A program made the position numbers and the translations under genes. From positions 6,606,394 to 6,670,393 of the forward strand of contig OX459101.1 of assembly GCA_949775045.1 (NCBI GenBank): 64,000 nt of DNA. Reading direction: 5' to 3'. This DNA is from Metridium senile. Taxonomy: Eukaryota > Cnidaria > Anthozoa > Actiniaria > Metridiidae. Numbering within the stretch: the stretch's first letter is position 1; each line of letters begins with the position of its first letter. Of this stretch, positions 17,662 through 29,100 are shown one piece after another. The notes beneath the pieces were generated by a model. The model was given only the letters and a program-made list of their open reading frames with translations, searched no databases and was not told the DNA's origin.

Positions 17662-20600
17662 ATGGTAAGTAATACTCAGAAATTGGATCAAAACAAGGTG
17701 TTGTTTATGAAATGTAAATACAATTCAAACTCCTCTTGATCTTTAGCCATGTTTTGCCAAACCTCCAAGTTAATTTTCTTCAAATAATCGTTATTTCAGG
17801 AGTCTGAATCGGCTGTAAAACTTCCCAAAATACCCGAGCCAAAAGAACGGACTAACGACGGCCCGAGAGAGAAATTCCACGCTAAAAACTGGAAAAGTTT
17901 AAGCAAGAAAGAAGTGCAGAAATTGTCTCAGTTGGAACGCAGCAAATATCTAGCAGTAAGTACGTTCTATAGCCTGCGTAGCTCGGCGTTCTATATGTCG
18001 AAAAACGAATTGTATTCTTTGATAATACTTGTGAAAATTCAAATAATAATTCAGTTTTCTGATTCAGTTAAGAATATATTTACCCAGGTTGATCATCTTA
18101 CCAAGATCCATGTAAGATCATGCAAGATCCATCCGTGGTCAGGCAAGATCTTACAAGATCTTGGCATGATGCATGTACCCTCAATCTGAAAAGAACTTGC
18201 ATGAAATTTGAAGTTATTGCCAAGATGTAATTAAGATCGTCCAAGATCCTTTCAAGACATTTACTTGTTTACATTTACAACGTTTTAGTAAGATCTTCCA
18301 AGGATTAACCTGGATTATTTTGTAAAAAGGAGACTTCACAAATGTAAGCAAATTATAGAGATCAATAATAATTAGAAAGTTTGTCTGAAATAGAGAAGAA
18401 TTGGACTTTTATATCAGGGGATGGGTAGACTGGAAAGAAAGGAGATCTTGTATACTGGTTGTCAGATTCATTTGGCCAAGTGCTTGCGAATTGCCAGCAT
18501 CCAATAATGTTGGTCAAGTAAATTGCATACGAAAAATAATTATCTGCCATGAATTGTTTCTATTTTTTTAACTTTTGTTTGTTTGTTTTGTTTAGTACGA
18601 AGCACCTCCTAAGGAATGTGGTGATTCCATGGCAACAGCAAGAAAACGACTCAAAGAATTAAAAAAGGAAAAGAAAATGTAAACAATTTAAAATGCTATT
18701 TATTATTATTATGATGATGATGACAATAAGGATGATTGTGATAATGATGATAATAATAAGGATGATTATGACAATCATGTTGATAATGATGATAGTGTGT
18801 ATGATTATGATCGTCGCGGAGAAATAAGCAATTTATGCAATTGCAATTATAGAAGCCCGAAAAAAAATAAAAAATTGGGGACTTCAACGGGATTTGAACC
18901 CATGACCTTTGCAGTACCGGTACAATGATGATAGTGTTGATGATAATGATGACAAACATGAATGCAGTCAAGGGACGGCAAGGCACATCAATACTCTAGA
19001 AACATCACAGTAGCTGCAAGGAACGCACACAGCACTTTTCAAAGCCATACTGAAACTGCTCTAATGATGATGACAACGTTGATAATGATGATAATAATTA
19101 ATAATAATTTGACATTTATATAGCGCAAATATCTATGTACATATTCAAATGCGCTTGTATGAGAGTGAGGCAGTCACTGAGGGTGGTCACGGCCAGAGAT
19201 TTGTTTACGTCCTCAGTGGTTCTTTTACGTCCACCTTGTAACATAGTCAGAGTGAAGGCAGACGGGACCTCCGGCTTTACGTCCTTATCCGAGAAGACAA
19301 GGCACTGAGAGAGTAAAGTATCTTGCCTAAGGACACAACGTAATCGCCCGGGTCAGGAATCGAACCCAGACCATTAGGCCCAGAGTCCGACACGCTGACC
19401 GCTAGGCCACCATGTCTCTCTCATGATGCAATGGTGGTGATGATGATAATAATTTGATGATTGTTGATCCCTTTACTCCGACGAAGGGCTAAAGCTCGAA
19501 ACGTCAGTAAAATTAAGTCAACATTTTTATGGTGTTACAAATTTCATTATATTACCTATCGATTATATCAAACACCGACGCAGCCTATACTAGTTTACTC
19601 GCTAGTTTCCATTTATTGTTGATGATTGCGTTAATGATAGCAATAGTAATATTAACCTTCATTTACACATCATAGCATTGGTAGCATGATGTTATTATCA
19701 TGAATGGAATTACAATTTCATTGTTTTCTATTTCTCACTATATTCACTACTTAAATTGTTGTACAATACATTTAAACACATTGATGACAATCTATGCATT
19801 GTATTCAGCCAAGAAAGACCCAGACTGATGGAGGAGCAATTAGAGGAAGACAGACATATCAAACTCATTGGACAACTTAAGTAAGATATAACAAAATTGG
19901 TGCTCAATCAGAATGCGAATGATGTCGTCAATCTCTTTATAGCCAGTACTCCACTTTGTGACACTTCCATGAGACACACACACACCTAACTACTACATCA
20001 AAAACATACACTGACACTACACTACACACAACCACTGCACATAATAATAAATTTCTCATACAGTGCACCCTCATATAGCTAGGAGTCAAATAGAAGAGTT
20101 TTAAGCTTATTGGGGCTCTTCTGTGAGACTTGCTCCACACACACTTTATACCACTGCACTTATCTATCACTCCCCATCAGGGCTCTTCCATGACACTCAC
20201 TACACACACACTAGCTACCACTACATACATGTGTAACAGGTTCCCATTTAAATCTGTACTTTCCCATTTAAATCTGTACTTATGCAAATTGTGTTGATGT
20301 GTGCTAAACATACAGATCAACCAATCAGAATATATTATTTCTGAAGTGAACTTCTCTGATTGGTTGATCTGTGTGTTTAGCACACATCAACAAAATTTGC
20401 ATAAGTACAGATTTAAATGGGAAAGTACAGATTTAAATGGGAACCTGTTGTATGTATTGTGTCCTTGAGCATGATACTTTACTCTCATTGCATTTCAATA
20501 TTAGGTTAAATATAAACCCTTTAATTATATACACTTTATTATTTAGAATATCCCTTATAAATTGATATTCTTTCTAAAATAGCTTTATCATAATTTTGAT

Positions 20601-22183
20601 GTTGTCTATAAAATACTGGGTTTACTGTAGTGTTGCTGAGTTATGTTTGTAATATTTACTTAAATCTTATATGTTTTGATGATTACAGAGCTGCTGAAGC
20701 AAGAAACAGACTAAGATTGATGAGACTAAGATATGACAATAACAGAGTAAGTAAACTGTTAGAATAATATTTTTTTGTAGCTCTCGCTTTAAAAAGAAGC
20801 TGTTTCTTGCTTGCTTAATGCAATTTTAAGCTAACTCTATTGTTTACAGTAAAAATTGTGGCGTCACGACTAGCAAATATTCCAATTTGATTTTTCAGAT
20901 CTGTCAATCAGTTTGGAGGCAGAGTTTACATCAAATTAGCTTAAAAAGTTTATGATATTATGTAAGCTCCACTTCCAAAGTTGATTGAACAGGTTCCCAT
21001 TTAAATCTGTACATGCAAATTGTGTTGATGTGTGCTAAACACACAGATCAACCAATCAGAGTATATTATTTCTGAAGGGAACTTCTCTGATTGCTTGATC
21101 TGTGTGTTTAGCACACATCAACAAAATTTGCATAAGTACAGATTTAATGTGAACCTGTTTATGTTCTAAATAGTTAGATAGTTAGTTCGACATGTTTCAA
21201 AGATTTGACATTGTAACTAAAGTAAATATTCTTGTTATCCCCAGGCATCAGAAGTAAACCATCTTATCTCATGTCAACCAACTGCTCTAAAGGCTGTTAG
21301 ATTACAAAGTCTTGTTCCTCCTCATACAGATAAAATATCCATCAGAGACTTGCTAGGAAAATCAGAGGTATGTAACAACAGCAAAACCCACTCTATGCCA
21401 AATCTTTGACATTTGTAAACATTTGCACTGCTGGGGTCGGTTGCAAGAAGCCTGAATAGTGCTATCCACTGGATAAATCCCTATCATACATACTTGCCAA
21501 ATTACATCATTCTATACCAAGTGACAAAAACATTTACAAAAATCCCTATCCAACGGATTAAACCTAATACACTGGATAACTTTATCCAGTCTTCGTACAA
21601 CTGGCCCCTGAAATACAAAGACTCCCCTCACTCCCTTGTCAATGTTGAGGGGGAGTCATTGTTGGGTGTTTTAGAGCAGATTTTGTATGGTTGTTAAAAG
21701 TTCAGTGGTGTTCGTACCTTGCTACAACTGTAGTGTTTTTTTAGAATTTTGAGTTTTTCATGGTCATATGATATCTGCTTCATGGTTGATGCACTATCAT
21801 TAGGGCCCGCAGTAATTGGCCTTGCTGTTGCGGGTTCCCTGCCCACCCTACTTTCAGTATATAATATGTAATTTTCTTTAGTGTTTTTGGGCAAAGCTAA
21901 TCAAATAAAATAAAATAAATAAATAAATAAAAACCATTGATGTGGGGAAGGGGTGGATCATTTTTTTATATTAATTTTGTAATAAGTAAAGTAGTCCCTA
22001 GAGATAATTAGAATCATGCCAGCTTCTTTGTCAAAAATTGTAGGTGTTAAGATTTTCACTATCGAATAATTTTGTGATTTAGACATGGCTTTCTTTGACA
22101 CTTGTTTTTATTTCCAGCGGGTTCGTGTGAATGATCTATTAGAAGATGAAACAGGACTACAAACAGATAGAATTATATCATGA
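17662..22183 (+). CDS. Uncharacterised small charged protein, seven coding exons
   Basis: Exons join in frame: 17662-17664 (ATG only), 17800-17955, 18596-18678, 19809-19880, 20689-20746, 21245-21367, 22118-22183. They total 561 nt, i.e. 186 residues. All introns are GT-AG. The first intron starts immediately after the ATG (ATG|GTAAGT). The protein is rich in Lys, Glu and Arg. It contains FHAKNWKSLSKKEVQKLSQL, a predicted helical stretch through QLEEDRHIKLIGQ and AAEARNRLRLMRLRYDN, then NHLISCQPTALKAVRLQSL, ending RVRVNDLLEDETGLQTDRII. The look is of a conserved coiled-coil-type protein. I do not recognise the family and give no function. Consistent phases across six junctions support a real gene. 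Confidence 0.82.
18828..18912 (-). mobile_element. tRNA-derived SINE fragment
   Basis: On the minus strand a B-box-like GGGTTCAAATCCCGTTGAAG precedes CGGGCTTCTATAATTGCAAT. It lies in intron 3 of the 17662 gene. No intact tRNA gene is present. Confidence 0.55.
19089..19425 (-). mobile_element. Full tRNA-derived SINE with LINE-like tail
   Basis: The minus-strand head GGTGGCCTAGCGGTCAGCGT and B box GGGTTCGATTCCTGACCC are followed by TTAGGCAAGATACTTTACTC. The end is GCGCTATATAAATGTC plus an ATT-rich tail, typical of SINEs that borrow a LINE 3' end. A short relative is at 20460-20485. Confidence 0.75.
19467..19612 (+). mobile_element. Penelope-like terminal repeat with hammerhead-like fold
   Basis: 19472-19511 can fold as TTTACT / AGTAAA (stem I), a CCGACGA core, GGGC / GCTC (stem II), GAAA, then CGTC. 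The rest continues AAGTCAACATTTTTATGG and ends at CTAGTTTACTCGCTAGTTTC. It lies in intron 3 of the 17662 gene. Confidence 0.6.
20235..20448. mobile_element. MITE ACAGGTTCCCATTTAAATC, copy with doubled ends
   Basis: ACAGGTTCCCATTTAAATCT and its reverse complement bound a long stem (GTTGATGTGTGCTAAACA). Near each end the word TTCCCATTTAAATCTGTAC is present twice, symmetrically. Confidence 0.8.
20989..21158. mobile_element. MITE ACAGGTTCCCATTTAAATC, simple copy
   Basis: Same family as 20235-20448 without the doubled ends. It lies in the next intron (intron 5) of the 17662 gene. Confidence 0.8.
21433..21608. mobile_element. MITE GGGGTCGGTTGCAAGAAG
   Basis: The inverted ends GGGGTCGGTTG...GAATAGTGCTATCC and GGATAACTTTATCCAG...CAACTGGCCCC match a better copy at 30749-30878. 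Confidence 0.6.
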
Positions 22184-23140
22184 GGGAAGTGCAAGAAGCT
22201 CTACAGTAGCTAACAAGAATATAGCTTTCATCAAAACTGCTGGACAAAATCCCCATGAGCGCAATGATAATTCATTACAACAAGAGACTCTTTAAAGTGA
22301 AGCTTCAAATTCCAAGAAGAAACAGCAACATTATAAGTCAGTCTGACAGCAAGAGAGTCACTCATTTGTACAAACAAAGCCTGCAGAACAGGCATTCTTT
22401 TGGCTTTTTGGAGAATTTAGGATCTTGGGCTTCCTGTGGTAATTGTTTGACCACGCGAAATATGGTTTTTGCTCGACCGTTCAACATGGGAAGCCAAAAA
22501 CTCGATTTTTCCCAAAAACCCGAAAAAGAATGCCGGTTTTGCAGGCTAGTACAAACAAATCAGAGGTGTACAAAAAATCCTTCTATCTCCTGTGATGGGA
22601 CATAACAAACAACATATTAAAATGCATGGATTTTATTTCTGTACACATTATAAAATATAAATTCTTTGTATTATTAAAATATATTTGACATATTTCATTG
22701 ATATGTTAACCAAAGTATGGTGGTCAATTTGAGTGAAGAAGAATATAATTTGAGTATCTAGTATTCTTTACTGTTAAATAGGCTGCACTTATTAGTAATT
22801 TCGCTACATACTGGTTATACAATGGCTTTGAGTGGCATACCATAGAATATCCCAGGAGTCACTTGTATTTTCCAATATACACACAAGCCTTTAGGCAAGT
22901 AATTTTAACTGCTGTAAATTTTACAGTAAATAATGTGGGGTAGTCTGCTTTATGTAATTTAGAAACCTCAATTCTCATATCAAAGCATGGTAAACCCATA
23001 GCAAAGATAGCTGTGCTGTGAAATAGTGTGAATTTGTGTTGCATTTCAGTTTAGAATACAGTACAATAAATAGATATCAATTATTTTTAGTAGATATTCA
23101 TAATATTTTATATTAACATTTCTAGCTAGAGTTATTTTCA

Positions 23141-26100
23141 TTATTTGTAAGTATGTCTTTTCAAAGAAGTAGGACTTGAAAAACCTACAGCCGAGTAGGA
23201 AGGAATAGGTGCTGAAGGCTCGAACCTTGGTCCCGAACTCTCCTGCTCAGTCCTACTCCACTTCTCATCCATGACGCAATCCTCGTAGGATGGATAGAAG
23301 GGCATTCTAAGATCGACAGTTGATCGGTTATTAACTGAAGGTTCTCTATCAGTGTTATTAGTAGGTGTTCTTAGTAGACGTTTTTGATGCCGTCGTCTGC
23401 GGATATTTAACTTGTCAAACTCTGCCTGCAAGTCCTCTTTGTAGTTAGCATCCAAGTCGAACTGTTTCTCTCCATTGTGGTGTACCAGACGAAGCATTGT
23501 TTCTAAGTCTCTGATAGAATTACCATCACTCCTTGTGTAATCGCGATAAGAAGCGTTGTCCCTATTGCGTTCAGACTTGTGTACGTTTCTTGTCCTCTGT
23601 TCGACCACGCCCTTCGTAAGGGGAACAAAGTCAGGGGAATCAACCTCGATGAATGAGGGTGAGCCGTTTACGCTCCTCGCTTCCTCAAAGCTTTGCAGTG
23701 AGGCTGCTCTAACGTGCCTGAAATAATAATTTAAATGGTGATAATATAACCTTTAGAATTATTTACAATAATAACGATATATGATGATAATATGTAGTAA
23801 TGTAATGTGGTGTTGCTTATAGTAAATTAATGATTACGATAATAATGACGTTGATGATAACGATAATACTAGCAAAAATCTGAGTATATTACAGCGCGAC
23901 GTGCAAAAGTATGACCACATTTAATGTATTCGTATACTTCAATGCACGGGAGTTTGTACTTTAAACAGACACATTTGATGTAAAGTTGTCTGATTTTACC
24001 GAATAAGGCGTGTAAAAACTCGTTTCGCAGCATAAAGTCCGTGCATAGAAGTATGCGAATATATTAAAAGTGGTCATACTTTTGCGCGTCGCGCTGTAAT
24101 AATAATGATGACTAACGTTATACGAAGATGATAAATCATAAAATCGTAGTATATTAAATTACGGTGATGATGAATAATAATAATACTTACAATAATGATA
24201 ATAAAAAATCGTAGTATATCAATATTTACGATGTTAATGATGATGATGATGAATAATAATAATACTTACAATAATGATAATAAAAAATCGTAGTATATCA
24301 ATATTTACGATGTTAATGATGATGATGATGAATAATAATAATACTTACAATAATGATAATAAAAAATCGTAGTATGTCAATATTTACGATGTTAATGATG
24401 ATGATAATGAATAATGATAATACTTTTTAATGATGATGATGATTGAGACGCCGTATAATACGTTTAATAAGAACTTACTATTATTATTATTATTATGATG
24501 ATGATTTAATAACGATAATACTAACAATTAAAACCGTACGATTAAAGTATTCGAAATACCGACACCAAACCAACTAAAAACTAACTGTTACCTTTGATGT
24601 CGCTTTAAACTCTCTCCTCGTCCTTGCTCACTGGCTGGGAATTTAATCGCAAACCCATACCCTCCGCCATCTAAGTGATCCATTTTAAACGATGGAGAAA
24701 CCATGGTTTCTTTCCGATTTGGGACGACTGTCATGTTGGGATGTGACAACGAACGAACATAGCTAGTCGGTTTTGGTCGGTTCATCATGTAGTAGGTCAA
24801 CCTTCGTTGTGCCGTCACGAAGTTAAGCTCGGTGTTGTCAGTAAAGGCAATAACTGATTCGCTGCTAGAAGAGATATCGCCATTTGCCTGTTGGTAGAAA
24901 GAGAATAACCGTTTAAAGACGGACAAATTGTTCAGTGGACGGACAAATCGTCTTATGACGGACAAATTGTTTGGACAAACTTACCGTCGAATGACGGACA
25001 AATCGTCTTATGACGGACAAATTGTTTGGACAAATCGTCTTATGACGGACAAATTGTTTGGACAGACTTATCGTCTTATGACGGACAAATCGTCTGATGA
25101 CGGACAAATCGTCTTATGAAGGACAAATTGTTTGGACGGACAAATCGTCTTATGACGGACCAATTGTTTGGAGGGACAAATCGTCTTATGAAGGACAAAT
25201 TGTTTGGAGGGACGAATCATCTAGACGGACTAATCATCTTATGACGGACAAGTTGTCTGGTGTCAAAACGGGACGAAGACAATTTGAGACGAAAATCTCG
25301 TTTTATTGAATTCACAAATAGACGAACGAAGTTACGAATGATTTGTCTGTCGAGACGATGTCAGTGAGTGCCTCTAGTGCAAGAAGGACAAAATGGGATG
25401 TTGTCGACTTCGACCAAGGTTTGAAAGACAGGATTCAAAATAGGAAAAGTTCGTCACGAATCCTAGCTAGACTTCTACGATATTAAACATTAGTTACCTG
25501 TACTTCAGCTTTTTCTTTCTCTTCTGCTTCTTTCTCCATCTCTTTCTAAAATAAGACGAATATATAAGAGTGCATTTAGTCAAATAGTATAGTTGGTAGG
25601 TCCCGTCGCCCCACACTATACTCATCAACCTGTATTAGCCGCCATCGGTGACTGGCTCACCCTCGGTGACTCTTTGACTGCAATCGCTATGGCATAGTTT
25701 ATTTGGCATATGATCGTTTGCAAAATAAATGAACCCCACCCCCCTTAACAATGGTGATCAGAGGTGGATTGTCATGCAAATTTCAATAACGAAAAATCAT
25801 CATTGCACCTGGTAAATAAGAGATTAGAGTAGAGAAGAGTTTGCAGATTACCATGGCACATTTTATTTTGCATGCCGGATTGTGGCTTATAATTAACAAT
25901 TATATCAAAATAAACCCACGAATAGGTTAATGCAAACATTTTAGCAATGGAAATATAAAATGTTATTAAATGCTAATAGCCCTCAGATATTTGCGGGCTA
26001 CAGCTCCCAGAGTGCTTTGCAAATGTTGTGGGATGCATGCAACAATAGACTTCTTTACCTCTGTATGCAATTGCCCATTTCAGACCACGTGTCATTCTTT

Positions 26101-29100
26101 TGAGAATTGTTCTTTTATGATGAACGTGTTATACATTTACATATGAAAGAAACAATTCTCGAGGGTATCATCACGTGGTCTGAAATGGGACAACAAACAA
26201 GGAAGGTAAAGAGGTCTATTATGTACCTTTTTGGCTCGTTCTCGTATTCTTTCTTGCGAGTAAACAGGGATCCCATTGTTGAAGCGGTTGGCGTAAGGAT
26301 TGACAAATTTAGCAAAACTGTTCTTGATTTTACGCTAAATATGAAACAAGTAGAAGGATGGTATTAGGATGGTATTAGGATGTTTGATGATCTCTAAAGC
26401 CCTGTTTACACTGGCGATTTTATCGCGCGACTTCATAGTAATCAGCCAATCAGATTGCAAGATTACTATGAAATCGCGCGACAAAATTGCTAGTGTAAAC
26501 AAGTCTTAACTAGAACAAATTCATTTTAAAATCTGCGGCAATACCTGCATGCTGTTATATTTTAGTTTGTAACGATTTAATCGTAATTTATCATTGGGTT
26601 GCCATTGGGTTGTTTTTGCAGTGAGTAACTGTGGATGCATCGATTTACTTAGTTATTTGAGTAACCACTACTCAGTTGTTTTTGCAGTGAGTAACTGTGG
26701 TTGCATCGATTTTATGGGTAACCACTACTCAGTTGTTTTTGCAGTGAGTAACTGTGGTTGCATCGATTTACTTAAATATTTGAGTAACCACTACTCAGTT
26801 GTTTTTGCAGTGAGTAACTGTGGATGCATCGATTTTATGGGTAACCACTACTCAGTTGTTTTTGCAGCGAGTAACTGTGGATGCCTCGATTTACTTAGTT
26901 ATATGAGTAACCACTACCTACTCAATTGTTTTTGTAGAAACTGTGAATGGCAATTTATAACTCAATTAGTTTAGTATTTTATTGTTATCAGGATTAGGAT
27001 GGTTAATTGCTTTTTAAAATACATTACATTTCGTTTCTGTAGAAGTTTAGTTTGCTGTGCGTAGCCGTTTTCTGTGACAACCTTCTGTAAACAAGCATGC
27101 AATGTTATGCTCCTCGTGCATTTATTATTATTGAATGTTTACTGATAAACTTATCGTGTATTTCTAACACTGTTAAGTTTTATTGATATTGTTTTATTTG
27201 CTTATAAACCGATTGGATTAATAAGAATGTTTTCCCAAGAATGCAGCTCAGTAAGCATTTTTATGTTATGTTGGAAGAATCATTATCGTCACCATTATTA
27301 ATATTATCATAATAGCATTGCCATAGTCATCATAAACATCATAAACACCAGAATTATCATCATCATCGCCATTATCATCATCATTATCATCATCATTATC
27401 ATCATTATCATCATCATCATCATCATTATTATCATCATTATCATCATCATTATCATCATCATCATCATTATTATCATCATTATCATCATCACCATCATCA
27501 TCATCATTATTATCATCATATAGTCATTATATCATCGTCATATTCATGCTTGTCATCATCATCATATTCATGCGTATCATCATCATCGTACCAGCATCAT
27601 AATCACTATCATCATATATAATCATTATAATCATCATCATTTTCACCATAATCATCATCACATACTCATTATCCATCACCATTACTATCAAACAGGAATT
27701 ATCTTTACCTCCTCTGGTTTGGCTTGTTCTTCTTCAGCATTTTGATTGTCTTTGTTGGCTTCTTGAGCTGTTTTCTAAATCAAATTAACAAATGATAGTA
27801 TAATTATTTGTGAAACAAAAGTCATTTGAAACGCAATGTTTCATGTCCTACTGCTAATCTTCATTAAGCGAAGGCATATACAGTGGAACCCCGCCTTACG
27901 GCCACCCCCTTAATACAGCCACCCCGGCGATATTGCGGCCAGCTTTTTAGGTCCCGACGAAATGCATGCCCATATATTTTCTATAAAACTTACCTGCTTA
28001 ATACGGCCACCCCGTTAATACGGCCACTTTTGGCTACCCCTTCAGTGGCCGGATTAACGGGGTTCCACTGGAGATTATATAGGTCGTAGGTCGCATATAC
28101 GGTCTGTTTTATCCAATCTACTCTTACATCTGATGGCCGGAGACTAGCAGTATCAGCCCAACGTTGCTGTCTTAAGGGGGCTTTTAAGTGTACAAAGGGG
28201 TTGTCTTTTTCAAATATTACCCAACCCTCCCCTTTCTGGTTGACAAAATTATCATAACCCCCTTATATTTCTTTACAGTTTTTACCAAACCACTATAAAA
28301 CAGCATACAATTAGTAACCACCCCCTATATAGCTTCCCCCCTACACTAATAAATAACAACCTGGGACATTCATGAGACAAACGAATAATATTTGGTATCT
28401 CCTATCTACCTATCCATCTATCTATTCAAGCTTCTAGTGATATCCTATCTACCTATCCATCTATTCAAGCTTCTAGTGATGGAGGTAAATCTTACCGATA
28501 ACGTTTCCCACCAATTCTGTTTTCTTCTCTTCTTTTTCTTTCTTCTTTTTGTTTCCTGGAATTCATGAGATAGTTAGTTATAATAAATCAATATCATCGT
28601 CACAATCACGATTGTCATCATCCTCGTCGTTATAATCATTTTTGTCTTGATGAATCATCATTGTCATCATTATCGACATCATTCACTAATAGTCTCAATT
28701 ATCGACACTATTATCGACATCATTATAACCATCATCACCATCATTATTATTACAGTGGAACCCCGTTAATCCGGCCACTGAAGGGGCAGCCAAAAGTGGC
28801 CGTATTAACGGGGTGGCCGTATTAAGCGGGTAAATTTTATAGAAAATGTATGGGCATGCATTTCGTCGGGACCTTTTTAAAAAAAACTGGCCGCAATAAC
28901 GGGGTGGCCGTATTAAGCGGGTGGCCGTAAGGCGGGGTTCCACTGTACTACTTTTGTGATAATCATCATCATCCGCTCATCAATATTATTATCAACACCA
29001 CCATTATCATCATTTTTACCACTGTCATCATCATCAATATTACCACCACCATCATCGCCATCAATATCACCAACATAACATCATCATCATCGCTATCATC

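Noticed and set aside
22255..22605. 116-codon ORF after the 17662 gene
   Set aside because: Lies directly downstream of the stop codon, so most likely 3' UTR; no recognisable domain.
27879..28945. CRISPR-like direct repeats
   Set aside because: The repeats are two inverted pogo-type MITEs in a eukaryotic intron; no regular spacers. None of the tandem arrays in the window has CRISPR architecture.
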